64,000 nt of DNA from positions 60,619 to 124,618 of the forward strand of contig WION01000147.1 of the NCBI GenBank assembly GCA_015039365.1. The letters are read 5' to 3'. Position 1 is the first letter of the stretch, and every line of letters begins with the position of its first letter. This document shows, in pieces, positions 32,284 to 45,254 of this stretch. The translations under genes were made by a program, and so were the position numbers. This DNA comes from Amanita rubescens (Eukaryota; Basidiomycota; Agaricomycetes; Agaricales; Amanitaceae). The notes beneath the pieces are model-generated. The model saw only the letters and a program-made list of their open reading frames with translations, had not been told where the DNA came from and did no database searches.

Positions 32284-34142
32284 ATGGGATCCAAGGACAA
32301 CATTCCGACTGGCAGTTCGAGCTTGCGGTGCATGCGGCCACACTCAGATAGCGAGGTAGAAACACAACCTATCGGCACAGGACTCTTCCCAGGCTCTCAC
32401 GACTTCCAAATCAACAACTCCCAGCTTATTGATTTCAGTCAGAATGTCTATTACCCCAAGGAGGGGACATGTAAATGCCGTTTGCCCTTTTGATTCTATG
32501 ATCACCGTTTTAATTGTGAACCATAGATCTTGAGCACCTTCAAAAGCATATTTCGGAAGGTGCACTTCATGATTCCCTGGCACGTTTTCCTCCACCCATG
32601 TGCCATCCCCAAACCCGTGAAAAAGTCTTGGAAATAATCACGGATTGGGTTAACGATCCACACGCGCGACAGCCTATCATATGGTTAAACGGCCCCGCAG
32701 GAGCCGGGAAATCTGCCATTGCCCAAACGATTGCCAGGCGCTCGGGTGAGCAATTAGCAGCGTCGTATTTCTTTCTTAGAAACAGCTCGGATCGAGGTGC
32801 TGCGACGCGTTTATTCACGACGTTGGCCTGGCAACTTGCGCAGAACATACCTGAACTACTCTCCTACATTGAATCGGCCATCAAGACAGAACCTCTCTTT
32901 TACACCAAATCCCTTGATATCCATTTCGAGCGTCTCATAATACAGCCATTCCAAAAACTTTTACGTGACAAACCAGATTTCTGTCCACAAAAGTCGCTCG
33001 TCGTAATCGATGGTGTAGACGAATGCGCGCCTGATCGAGACCAGACGCTCTTTCTGAGGCTCATCGGCAATGGATTCTCAGAGATACCAATCCCACTACG
33101 TTTCCTGATATGCAGCAGACCGGAAGCCCACATTCAAGCGGCGTTTGAATCAGAAGTCATGGCCGGGATCGCCCATTCAGTTTCATTAAACGAACAGTTC
33201 AAGCCAGATGATGACACTCGAAGATATATGAAGGACGAATTCGCTCGTATCCGTACTGAACACAAGTTGTCACCTGGATGGCCACCAAGTACGGTGATTG
33301 AGCAGCTAGTCTCGAAATCGTCAGGGCAGTTCATATACGCCTCTACTGTGGTCAAGTTCGTCGACGACATATATGATGATCCCAGAGAACGACTTGACAT
33401 TGTATTGAAGACCCATCCAGTTAACTCTGCGTCACCATTTGCAGCGTTAGACCAGCTTTATATCCAGATACTTTCGCAACAGCCAAACATCAGGCTGTTG
33501 CGAGATCTATTCACGCTGATTATCGCTTTGCGTAACCCAGAAATCAAATTCGTACGTCGACGACTTCGGATCAAAGAAGAGGAACTCGAGCGCAAGTTAC
33601 TCAGGCTACGTTCCCTTGTTTGCACTTCACACCGTGATATCACGACGTATCATCTATCCCTACACGACTTCTTTCTCGACAAGAAGCGTGCGGGGAAGTA
33701 CTTTATACATCCCATTCGGGTTACCTTTGTGCGACTACCAAAAATCATGAGTTCGGCACGGGAACCCATAATTGGGCTGCTTTCGGTAATGCTCAGGATA
33801 TATTCGGAAGTTATACTCGAGTCTTGGGCCATTGCCACATTGGTCTATGGAATAGAGCCAAAGCGGAGGACTACTAGTCTTCCCGTTAGGCTGGGAATTC
33901 TGCTCTTCCTCCTCATCCAATCTGCCCTGATGAATTACTTTGCCTTTGTTAATGGCTTACCTGCTTATTTCGTTATGATCTTCTCCTTACTCTTTTCTGG
34001 ACTTTACATAGAAAGGACCTATGGAACGTTCGAATCGAGGCGGCGGAACTTGAAGCCTCCCCTACAGTACGTCATCCTGCTTTCCCCGCACATTACCGCC
34101 CTCTGTCTCCTTATTTACCAACTTGTCTGCCCCCCACGTTGA
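32284..34142 (+). CDS. NACHT NTPase with multi-helix membrane tail, copy G
   Basis: Two exons: 32284-32470 and 32527-34142, with a 56-nt intron (ACAT|GTAAAT...CATAG). The leader is the same as copy F (GLFPGSHDFQINNSQLIDF). NACHT motifs are NGPAGAGKSAIAQT, LVVIDGVDECAPD and PLRFLICSRPE. YHLSLHDFFLDKKRAGKYF is followed by hydrophobic segments, including PVRLGILLFLLIQSALMNYF and YFVMIFSLLFSGLYI, and a last helix near the end (LLSPHITALCLLIYQLVCP). About 600 residues and apparently the most complete member of the multi-helix group. It is convergent with the intact F-box/LRR gene, in the arrangement that was partly duplicated with copy F. Confidence 0.88.
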
Positions 34143-34218
34143 GCTTGGGGCTATATACCTTGCCGTAAATGTAATCGATTTCACTGCTTGCCAGAACGAT
34201 CCAATCCAATAAATTATC

Positions 34219-34232
34219 AAAAATAAATAAAG
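34219..34232 (+). terminator. AATAAA-type polyadenylation signal after NACHT copy G
   Basis: AAAAATAAATAAAG about 80 bases after the stop, in the same position as in copies C and F. Confidence 0.45.
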
Positions 34233-34361
34233 ATCGACAACAGAGACGGAGTAATGAACGAAGTATGATCTGTGCTATGTATGACCGTTTGATGGTATGT
34301 ACAAGCAAGCACTCCAAGCGTGCTTGCATGCGTGCCGATTTCCAACCCCAAGAATAATACC

Positions 34362-36192
34362 TCACACCGCAACCCCAAACTTGGCAGAAATCTGCTCACC
34401 GGCGCCTCTGAACGCAGGACTGGAAGACCCCCAATATGCATCGAATACGGGATCGTTGAACGTCCCGCCAGGGAGATACGCCTCCGCTTCGTCGTCTGCC
34501 TCTTCATCCTCGTCCGCATCGCACATCCGGGCCTTTTCCTTGACCTCGATGGCGACGAACGTGGTGCCGGCAACGACCGTCTCGACTCTTTCCGCAACGG
34601 CAGGCTGAGATCCATGTGGAAGCTCCATACAGATCTTGATTTGCCTCAAAGGCGATGTCTTCCGAGCCCGTCCCTCCGCCAAACGCTTCGTCATCTCGAA
34701 CCAACTAGGTACGTCGTTCAACGGAGATGAAGACGACGAACAACAAGCTGCACCCGTTTTGACAGAGAGAGTTTCCAACTCTGGACACGGATACCGACCA
34801 TCCTGCTCGTCCTCCGGTATCAGCGCCGCAAGCATCGTCTCCACACCCACATCTTCCGCCTTGAGTTTCCTTAACCGCGTCGCGCCATCCAACACCGTCC
34901 TAAGCGTATCCCGATCGATCGATTGCTTGCCAAGTTTAACGTTGCGCAAGGTGAGTTCCTCGACTTGCAAGCTACCCTCCTCCACCTCTCCCTTCCCTTT
35001 ACACAAACATGCAAGGACGCGGTTCCCATCCACGTCATTGACTTCCCCAGGGTGCGCCACGTCTTCCAACACCATCTCTTTCACGCTCGGCGTCCAAATC
35101 GAATCGAAAACCGCTCTAGCCTCCCTTAACGACCGGTAACCAACCGCGAGCTTTCGTAATTTCCCAAGACTGACTTTGTCCTTTCCGCTTGTGTTTCCTC
35201 CTTCCGGCGATGATGGTTCTTCCGGAATAGGCCCAGACCCGCTGACACTCAACACTTCCAATCCCGGGCTAGCGCTCAACAAACGACGAAAATCGCAACG
35301 AGAAGGCCGGACTTGGAGCGAATGCGAAGCAAGAGAGAGTGACTTCAGTCCTCCAACTTGGCTAGTTTCCATGGCGTCTGCCAGAGCCGGCCAATCGAGA
35401 TGAACGCCTTTGAGGGTGAGATGTTTCAACCTCGGCAGCACGTTCGTCGTCGTCTTTGGTTGTTGTGAACACTGTGAACCTGCACCCACACACGCCTTCT
35501 TCTTTCGTCTGAGAAATGCCGGTTTGGCCAATTGACGAGGCCGAAACTCGGGGCTGAAACTGACAAAATCGTTGCACCGCATCAAAGTGAGAAATTCGAG
35601 GAGAGGCGCGCCGAGGGTGGTGATGGAGGGATTGATCATGTTGAGTGCGATGAACATGGGGGCCCAAGTGTCGGTGAAGATGGTGAGAGAGTGCCATCGA
35701 CGGAGGTGAGGGATGAGGAGGGAAAGCGCGCTGTTGATGAGGGCTGGAGCGACGATGGGGTTGAAGGTGCTGCCCGGGTCTACCGGCATGATTCTGTGGG
35801 ACTAAGGTTGAGACAAAAATGGCTGGATAGTTTTACGTTGACACTAACTCTGGTTCCGTAAAGTCCCATTCATCGTCTCTCGCGTCGATGAGGATATCGA
35901 GAGGACATTTTCTCGACAAGGCGAGACAAGTACGGATATGGGTCGTATCGATCGCGATTCTGCGATTGAAGGCGGGTTTGGAGACGAGAAGCTCTTGGGT
36001 GACGCAGATCCTCGTCCAGAGTCTGGGAGTGTTGCGAGCTACGTCTCGCCAGTGTTTGGATACGCTAGAGAGGACGAGGGGCGTCTTGACTGTGGCCGAG
36101 CAAAAAGGAGCGGCTGGGTTTGCCACATTGTCAGGCTCAGCGGAGAAGAGGAAGATGTAGGAGAGGAGCTCGACCGGGAGCTTTGGGAACAT
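34362..36192 (-). CDS. F-box / leucine-rich repeat protein
   Basis: Two exons: 36192-35849 and 35793-34362, with a 55-nt intron (GA|GTTAGT...CACAG); the spliced length, 1776 nt, gives 591 residues. The N-terminus is a good F-box (LPVELLSYIFLFS ... VSKHWRDVARNTPRLWTRI). The rest has irregular leucine-rich segments (LPRLKHLTLKGVHLDWPALA, GLKSLSLASHSLQVRPS, LRKLAVGYRSLREARAVF, VEELTLRNVKLG) and an acidic stretch near the end (DADEDEEADDEAEAYLPGG). Such proteins usually act as substrate adaptors of SCF ubiquitin ligases, binding Skp1 through the F-box. The 3' end of this gene is duplicated as a relic at 27606-27870. Confidence 0.85.
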
Positions 36193-36389
36193 GATTTGGC
36201 GGTCGGAGAGCCAGAATGGCTGGTATTAAAAAGGAACCCAGAATCGAGAACAAAAAAGAAGAAAATAAACTAAAGGAGAGAGAACATTGCAGATGAAAAA
36301 CAATAACTTGGCTCTTTGGCTCTTTAAGCTTTATTGTTACGTCCACAAAGGCAAACCTATATCAGGCAACTCCTCCGGCCCAATCATTA

Positions 36390-39300
36390 TTACGACTCCC
36401 CTCCTCCCATTCTACCCATTCCAGGACCCACCCCAACGCTCATCTCAGGCCCAAACAAACCTACTTCCATACCCAGAGAACCCCCTCCAACTCCCATTCC
36501 AAGTTCAACCCCACCAGCAGACCCGTCACCAAAAAATCCAGCCATCACATCCACAGGGGACATGTACACGTCCATACCCGAACCGTCCATCCCAAACAAG
36601 GGTCCTCCTTGTCCTGTCCCACCTCCCTGTGTCTGCCCCTGACCTGCCCCACCCCCCGAAACAGATCCTGGCCGTGAGTTTGCCGAATACGTCGACGGTC
36701 CAGCCCCAGGATTGCCCGCCTCACCGAAAAACTCGGAAAACGACTCCGGACTGCTATGGTGCGACGGCGAATCACCGCTGTGATTGGGTGATCGGCCATT
36801 CGCCGCTGATACAGACGAAGCCTTTTTACGAACAGGCCGTATCCACGGCGGCCGCGAGCTTTGGGAATTGCCCGTATTTTTTCCGCTCCCATCCCCTCGA
36901 GGTGGGTCAAGCGGGATCTGCGTCACTGGAGGATCGTGAGTATGCTAAACCCATCTTTATCGCTGGCACTCACCTCGACAAAATTCCTCCATCAGGTCAC
37001 CAGACCTCATACCGCACACGTATCTCCCGCTGAACCTCCGCAATAATCCAATACAAGATCGGATCGCGTCCAGGCCCGTGCGTATCAGATGCTGCAACGT
37101 CTCAGACTTGCAGCAAAGTAAGATAGCCATCAACGTCCTCCCCGCTTGCGTCAACTGGTGGATAACATGAACTCCATCTATGTTTCGTCCCGTCATCAGC
37201 AGCAGTCACAAAAGCTACTGAAAACCAACTCACAATACGTCATTAAACCCTTCTTCGCAATGTGCACATGCGTCGCCACGATTTGCAGCGCCGAATTATG
37301 AGCAGACACAATCGCCTGCACTTCCGCGTCGCTCTGCTCTACATCCATACCCCCAACTGTCCTCTCAGCCACCATTTCCGAGAATCGATGTCTATAAATC
37401 AGCATCCTGACATAATGCTCCGCGCAATGAATCCTCGCAGCCTGGGTCAATCTAATCGTATCCTCGCTCGCCAGCGTATCAGCCGAATGGGCCCAAAACA
37501 CGGGGAGCGTCGCATGAATCTCGTCCAACATGGCTTCTTCGTCCCTCATATCTCTAAACCCACGCCGACCAGCCAACAAGACGGACGTCGCCCTTAAGAG
37601 GAACGACGAAGAGGATAAATCCCCTGTATGTCTTGCAGGCGGGACATCTAACACCGACTCTAGCACGACCATAATCCTCAACGTCGCGACGAACGCGTTC
37701 ATCCTGCACTCCGTACCAGGCGGAGGCATCCCGACCCCTTCTTTCGTGATATACTCATCGTCCACCGGCGCCGGCTCTGGTACGTCGCAATCCCTCAACC
37801 TCAACATGGACGGTCGCCCAAAATGGGTGCTGAACTGTTTGTCCCAGATGTACACGCACCAAAACGTGCGTTTTCTGACTTCGTCTTCGACCGGGTCGAA
37901 CAAGTCCCACGTCTCAGCGGACCGGTGCATCCCAGCGTCGACGCACATCGTCACCGCTTCCGTCAGCAATGACGCCGTTTTGGAAATCCGCCCGAGTCCG
38001 ACGGCGTAGACGGCTGCAATTAGGTTGGCTTGGATGTTGTATAGAGTGGGTCGGTCAGAGATGGGCAGCGTGCGTAGACGGTTGTATAACTCAAACCAGT
38101 GAGTACCAGCGGTGATGCCTTCGTTGGGGTCTGCCCGGACGCGCGGATCATCCATGTGCCGTGAAGCGAGGCAACAAATGGCGACGATGAATGCTGCAAA
38201 GCCTGGTTCTCCCCATTTTTGTGGGTTTCCATAATCCTGCGCGCGCGCGTTGGTGAGCAAAACAAAGGAGGGAGGCGAGTATACTTACAGCGAGAAAAGT
38301 GGGTACATGAAGAAATGGAAGGATATAATATGACGTAGACAAGTAACATTGGACGAGGCTGTATATGTTGGCAGGGCCAGTTAATAGTCCGACGAGGTCA
38401 CACGACAGCATATACACGCACCTGTCCATAAGATCCGGCGCGATAGAAGCGGTAATGAGTCCCCATAACGCCTGAGGGTTCATATCCGTTCTCCTCAATT
38501 TTCTATCCGGAAACCAATCTATATCATTCCCCGTTTTCGTCGCGGCGGATCCCTCCGCAGTAGGGGAGGACCCAAACCTCGGCGAGGAAGGATCATTTTG
38601 GTGGTTACCACCCCCGCTCAACGAATGTCGCTCGACGAGTAGATCAAGCACGGGCAGTCCAGACGTCTCGCCTTGCCACCGAGTATACCCCTCATCATCG
38701 ATATACAGATACGATGCAGTTAGCGATAATTTGGACGTTTCCTCCACCGCCGCGAGATGATCAAGCGAGGTGGCCCCCGAGCCGGCCGCCGAGTGGGCAG
38801 AGAATGGACCGTTAAGGAAGGTGCCGAAGGACCGGATCGGGCTCCTGCCTCGCTCGTCGTACGGTGACTGCGGATCTTGTTTGAAGTGAGTGGATGGGTT
38901 TGTGAGAGGGAAGACGTGCAATGAGGGAGGGGGAACGCCGGATGCTGAAAAACCGGAGGGAGGGTACATGAACGGAGCGATGGGGTCCGTAGGCGGTGGT
39001 TGGGTTTGTAAGAGCGGATTGGGAGGGAGAGCTCCGCCTGCTGCGAATACGGCGGCGGGGATGGACTGGATGAGTGATTCGAGGTGTTGCATACGGTCTT
39101 CTAACGTTGCCGTACGTCTACCAAAATGTCAGTCAGTCTTTTTTGAGATCGTTCTGCGCACGCACTTTGACTTGTGTGGATGAGTCCTCTTCCCCGGTTC
39201 TTCAAACGTACAGGCCGAGTTGGCAGTTAGACAGGCCTGACATGGATGACCTTCATCGCACTTGATCCTCCTCCGCCTGGACAAGTCAGATATGCTCAAC

Positions 39301-39485
39301 GCGAAAAGCACGCACGTACCGACAGCGATCACATGCCCTTGGGGACGTCGAGGTAAGTAAGTAAGTTCCGTTAGATATGGTGATGCGATAACGAACCTGC
39401 TGAGCTTGAAACGCCTTTCCTTGAGGATAGAGGATGAAGAAGGCTGTTGTGAGTGATCTTGCGATAGCTGTGGCTCGGGAGGCAT
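36390..39485 (-). CDS. Zn2Cys6 fungal transcription factor
   Basis: Seven exons fit in frame (2790 nt, 929 residues): 39485-39397, 39337-39320, 39276-39166, 39117-38289, 38236-37234, 37177-36974 and 36925-36390. The zinc cluster is CDRCRRRRIKCDEGHPCQAC...C, with C-x2-C-x6-C-x5-C-x2-C-x6-C spacing; exon 2, only 18 nt, carries the first two cysteines. A linker and short coiled coil (LEDRMQHLESLIQSIP) follow, then a fungal_trans domain (WGEPGFAAFIVAICCLASRH, then KRTFWCVYIWDKQFSTHFGR) and a Gly/Met/Ser-rich C-terminal tail of about 170 residues that is likely a disordered activation region. These proteins bind CGG half-sites and control nutrient or secondary metabolism genes; the targets are unknown here. 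Confidence 0.9.
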
Positions 39486-39787
39486 TGGTGTGGAGGTGGG
39501 GGACGGGGATAAAGTAATAGTAAATTATAAATTAAACGGAGAATTGTTTCAGTAAACATTTTTGTTCTACCAAATCTGACCGTATCCATCCGTCTTCACA
39601 CCCACGGGAGCGCTCGGCTCTTCCTTTTTCCGTTTGTAATACAAAATAGATTTGCTTCATACATTATAAATACGATGTAACACGACTCATATCCAAACGT
39701 GGGGGCGCCTGACACGCCTCGTCCTTCTTCATGAGCATTTTGGCGGCGGATACCGTCCACTGCAAAGTTAACCTTGCATTATCGATC
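39486..39787. other. short intergenic region
   Basis: Promoter of the Zn2Cys6 gene and 3' flank of the flippase gene; no additional feature seen. Confidence 0.4.
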
Positions 39788-42700
39788 CTACATCGCCCGC
39801 CCAATTCCCCAACCTGTACTCTCTCTCTGACCCACTATCGTCCTTGAATCATCTTCTTCGTCCTGCGACTGCCGACGCACCTGACTTTCCCGCCACCCCC
39901 GTGATCGTCCTACCCCTTCCTCACTCGCAGTCACATAACTCTTGCCAGTCTGAGGTCCATCCCCGATATCCCCATCATCCTCTGCCGTCATATAATCGTC
40001 GGTCCGATACGATAGTCCAGTGTCAGACCGATCTGGATCGTTCACCGACAACTTCGGACTCGTTGCACTAACCGCCTCGGACTTTTTCCGCACTGTAACC
40101 GCCTCGCTCGCCCCTGTGTCATGATATAGCAACGATGGGGAACTCAGGTCCTGGGACTGCGTCATGGGTGGTGGCGACAACCGTTCTCGTTGTTTAGGGT
40201 ACACCTGCGACGAAGAAGTAGCCCCACTGTTCGGCCGATCGTGCGTCCCCGTGACCATTGTAAACTGATACGACTCAGATGGCGGAGGTATGTCGGATAC
40301 AGAGTAGTACGAGAATTGAGGCGATGGCAGTGGCCGTCCTTGATGACTTGGCGCTTGCAACTGATCATATGGATTGACCAACGGTGATGGCTCTTCTTGC
40401 TCTGGCCGGGTATTATTTGTCGGTCCATCGGGTATATCTTTCTGGTCCATCGGCGGTGTGCCTAGGTATGTTGATCTAGTTATCGTATCCGGTGGCGGCG
40501 ACGATGACGCAGCGAGCTCGTAAGACTCATGCGGGCTCACTGGTTCGGATAACGATCTTGAATGAAGCTCCCGTAATATCGGTTGTGCCTCCACGTTTCT
40601 GTCCACGTTTCTATTCTTGCGCTCTTTTCTATGCCGTATACCGAGTTGATCCTTGAGATCGCCCATGACCCACATTTCACGGACGATATCTTTGTCTAAG
40701 GGATAATATACAGTGCTGACGTATTTGACGACGAAGCGTGGACCTGGCGTTGCTGCGTATCAGCATGTTTCCATTCGGTCACTTCAGCCACTCACCGAGC
40801 GCCACAAAAACGGTCAGGAGTACAGTCGTCCAAAATTGGAGGTTCCCAAACAGGATAACCACCTCATTTGGCATATCCGAGGTTGGCCATGGGATGAACG
40901 AATATATCACAATCCACAACAGCATTGAAAGACAGGACTTGAGAACCGCGTAGAACATTATCTTCGTCCAACTACGTCATCTATCAGAAACCGTGCGGAC
41001 GAAACAACCGAAAAAGACGCACTAGTGGGTATTTATCCCAACATATACATTGGCGGCGATTACCCCTGAAACCGCCACCGTTGTCCCATACTCTGTGAGT
41101 CCTTCGATCCCAAGGCCATTCCAGGATACTTGGCTGCAAAACATCCACGCGCAAAACGGTATGAAAAAGATGACAGCAGATTGGTACAGCCCATCGAACA
41201 TGTATAGCCAAAACTTGGCGCGGGTATATTCCAGACCACGGATACCCCTGACGTACAATTGTGGAAACGCGAGCGCTGCTTTTGCGTTGATATCCTGATC
41301 ATAGGCTACACGTAACATATCAATAACCGGTCGCGTAACGTGCCGTTATCGGACCTACCTCCGAGTATGACAACGGGCAGTGAGGTGAATACAAGATTAT
41401 ACAGCAATATAAAAGTATAATCATACAAATACGTTGCGCTAAATCTGAAAAAGTAACGTTAATACCCCATATGCTCGTTGGTGTATGATCATCGCCAACG
41501 TACGAGTTAAAGGGTAAATACCAAAACATGGCAAATGTCCAAATCACGTTCTACGAGAGACATCAGCCGACTTGTTCCGTCATTTGTAAAATTCGCACCT
41601 TGTAGAAGAAGTTACTATGCATATCTGCAACACGTTGATACGACCACCGGCCGTGAACGAGGAGAAGCTTCGTCAAGAACCTAAACTGGCCGAATGCGTA
41701 ATCCGCAGACATGGCCGCTTGCGAGCCTTCGAGGCCATACAACCCACATCCAATGTTGGCTTCTTGGATCATTGCCACGTCGTTCGCGCCATCGCCAACT
41801 GCGAGTGTCATTGCCTCTTTGCCTTCCTTGACCTACAAGGATGTGCCCGTCAACGTTTGATCCAAAGAACCGACGAAAACTCACAAGCTTGACAGTCAAT
41901 GCCTTTTGAGCAGGCGACACTCGGCAACACACTACAGTCTCGCACTGCGTGCCCAAGCTCAAGAAAAGAGGCTTCAACTCGGGCGTCAAAGCGTGAGTCA
42001 AGGTATCGCCATCAATCACAACCGCAAATGACGCCCGCGCGCCAATGACGAACCCTCTCTCCTCTTCCTTTGGCCTCTTCGCACCGACCACAGGGGGACC
42101 CAGCACCGACGCAATCTTGTTCAAACCACCTTCAATCTGCGAGCGCGTCTCCTCCGGCGTATCCGCCGAGAGAATCATCACTTCCATATCGCTCTTGAGC
42201 AGGTTGCAACTGTACCCAATCTCAATCGCCGTCTGCAGCTTGTCGCCCGTCAGAATCCACAGCTTAATCCCAGCCCGATGAAGCATTTGAATCGCCTCCG
42301 GCACTCCTTCCTGCAATTTGTCCTCCAACGCCGTCGCACCGAGAATTTCAAGGTCCCTCTCCACCATCTGACACGCCTTCTCAATTTCCTCGTCCCTATT
42401 CTCCACCGCACTCGTCGCAGCATCATATATCCTCGACCAGACCATGAACTCGTCCTCGCCCATCTCTCGACAAGCGATACACAACGTCCTCAACCCGTTA
42501 TTCGCAAACATCTCCATATCCTTCGACGTCTGCTCCTTCACCCACGGGTCATGGCCCTCCTTTAGCCGCGCATAGATGACGCTATCGGCACCTTTACAAA
42601 AGAGCACCACCTTCCCATCCGGCCTACGCGCGATGACACTCATCCGCTTCCGCGTGCTGTTGAACTCAAGAACCTTGAGAGGCACAAACCGCTCCATCTG

Positions 42701-45254
42701 ACCCATCACCTCAACGTCGATCCCGTCCTTTGTACGCGCGATGAACGGGAAACCAACGTCCCGCGCTGCAGCCACCAACGCAGCCTCGTCGGGCGACTCG
42801 GCCTTGTACGCCACTTTCCACGGATCATTCTGCGAATCTGGTCGGTCCGGCAGCACGCTATGGCACACCGCCAACGCCCTGAAAAACGCAGCGATGTGCC
42901 CCCTTTGCTCGCCTTCCCTATTCACCATATCCTCTGCGAGCCGAGGTGAGATCAACGTCAACTTGTCCCGCTGCAAATAGCGATTCTTGAAAGATCGTTC
43001 CATGATGGTAATCATATCGCTTTTGAGCTTGCCTAATTTGTTCTCTATCTCCTTTGGGTCTAGCTCGTGCGTGCGTCCCTCCCTTGTGGCAGAACCACGT
43101 TGCGCTTCCGTAATGCCTTCCCCATAAGCGACACCATGGATGGAGCACTTTTGGAACTCCATAACGTTTTGTGTCAGGGTGCCCGTTTTGTCGGAAAAAA
43201 TGTATTCGATCTGCCCTAGATCATCAGAGATATTCCACGTCTTGGGAACACAAGCAGTGTCATATGGTTGATAGTACATGTCGATATCTTGGGAGATGAA
43301 GTAGGCCTGGATTGTCTTGACGATTTCGATGGAGATGTAGAGCGAGATAGGGACAATGTTTTGGAATGCGATCAAGCATGAACTACACGACGGAAAGTTG
43401 TTAGAAGCATTAAACGAACTCGGAACAAAGATACGCACGCAAAAGTAATGATGGCATCAACAGCATAATTTGATGATGGCTGCGAGCCCGCCTCAAAGAA
43501 ATACGCGCTTGTTCCCCGCTGCGCATCCATTATACCATTAAGGATGGCCGAAAAGACACACATGAACGTCAACACGCCGAAATTGACAAGGACATTGAAG
43601 TTGGTTTCTTTTTCGATCTTGCTCCGTTTGGACGGCGTTGCTCCTCCATTAAGCATAATCTTGGTATCGGCGCCCGTAAATACGACCAAGCCGATGACCC
43701 AAGGGGTATTACGCAGTGCACAGCCACGCAAAAGCAACTCATTGATCGTGGCTGCCTCTTGCTTCGGTTCATTGGTTGCTGGGTCTGTGTACCGCAGCAC
43801 GCCGTGATATAGGTATAGGTTCGCGTGCGGCGGTTCTGAGTCGAGGTAGAAGGATGAACGCTCAATGTCTTCCTCCGTTGCCATGCTCATCGTAGCCTTG
43901 ACCGCCTTTCGAGGTTTCAAGTTTGTCTCGCCATCCAAGTTCTTCGTTTCCAAATAACACATTCCGTCCGGATCTGAAGTGGCCAGCACCACGACATCCG
44001 CCGGGACCTGCTCGTTCTCGCGCAAAAGAACGATATCCCCGACTTCTAGCTTCTTCCACAATGTCCGTTCCCACATTGCCGTTCCGCTGGTATGTTTCTT
44101 CCAATCCACAACGCCAAAACTGGCGGTAGAGCGAGTAGATTGGTGGTATCGCGATAGCGAGCCGACATTTACCCAGGGCGATTGGGTATTATCCTGAAGA
44201 TTGGACGCGTCGTTATCCATGGACGCGTCGTAAGATGTTGGGGGGTATGTGTGAGAATCAACACTGATGATATCGTCTAGCCTTCTCCCTCCTGGCCCTT
44301 TAGGAGGAATGTCAAGGCTTGCCGTGCTATCAGTGGCGTTGGTAACGTTGCGATGCAGCATCGTTCTAATCTCTTTTTCCGCCTTGCCGGCTTCCTTGTC
44401 CCTCAGCTTACGCACGCCGGGCGTAATTCGCCCGGGTTTGTTGAGCCCGAGGGCGCGTTGATACCATGGTCTAGGGTCCGTAGGCTGGTTGAGGTTCTTC
44501 CAACCGCCGCCGAGACGGGTGACGGCAGATGTATTGACTTCTTCATCTAATACTCCACGGCGGTAATCTTCTATGCCGTCTTTAACGGCGGTGACTGCGA
44601 GAATGAAGGCGAGGGGGAGGACGGCGGAAGCACCAGACGATGAGCCAAAGATGGGAAAGACTAGGTGCGGTTAGATAGAAGATGAAGCTAGATGTGATTA
44701 GTCTTACGTTGGAGGACGACTAGGACGAGAAAGAATATATTGGCAACGCTATATTCGAAGTCAGATCGGAGATTGGGGCAATGATTGAGCTGACGGACCG
44801 ACGGAACTGTTCGTATAAATTTTTAGGTATGAAAGTTATGATAGTATACTCTGTTGGAAAACTTAGCGGGATATTAGCAGAATGGAAAAGGGGGATGCTT
44901 ACTGGTGGTGCAGACTTTGTTCCTCTTGTAGCGAACGATAGGTTCGCCATGGGCATCTACCTCTATAGCGGAGAGTGGTTGATTGACATAGACGTTCCTG
45001 CGCCGTCCTGGTATCACTTTGTGTTGTGTGTCGTCGGCCGGGGGTTGAGATTGCTTGTCTTTCGCACTCTTTCTAAAGAAGAAGTGTTTCTGGCGGATTG
45101 TCTTTCTTCTCTCGGCACGTTGCTCTGATCTGATAGATTCTGCAATAACTGAAGCAGCCGTACGGGATGACCTGAGTCGTAAATGTGGGTCGACTGGGTC
45201 GTCGTCTTCATCGTCAGGGCCGGTTTCGGGAGGACGCTTGAAGAAGGAGTGCAT
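39788..45254 (-). CDS. DNF1: P4-ATPase phospholipid flippase, Dnf1/2 type
   Basis: A multi-exon gene for a plasma-membrane/endosomal flippase that moves phospholipids to the cytosolic leaflet. It starts [20 protein letters not shown] at 45254; exon 1 ends at 44903 and the next exon gives [18 protein letters not shown] then [13 protein letters not shown]. Hallmarks in order are [13 protein letters not shown] (actuator loop, DGET), [16 protein letters not shown] (membrane helix 4), [11 protein letters not shown] (phosphorylated Asp, near 43190), [11 protein letters not shown] (nucleotide domain), [17 protein letters not shown], then [18 protein letters not shown] and membrane helices with [20 protein letters not shown]. 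The cytosolic C-terminus of about 290 residues is Ser/Pro/Asp-rich. The GDGAND-to-helix-5 sequence matches yeast Dnf1/2 better than Drs2 or Neo1 as I know them. Intron edges were checked only in places. Confidence 0.92.
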
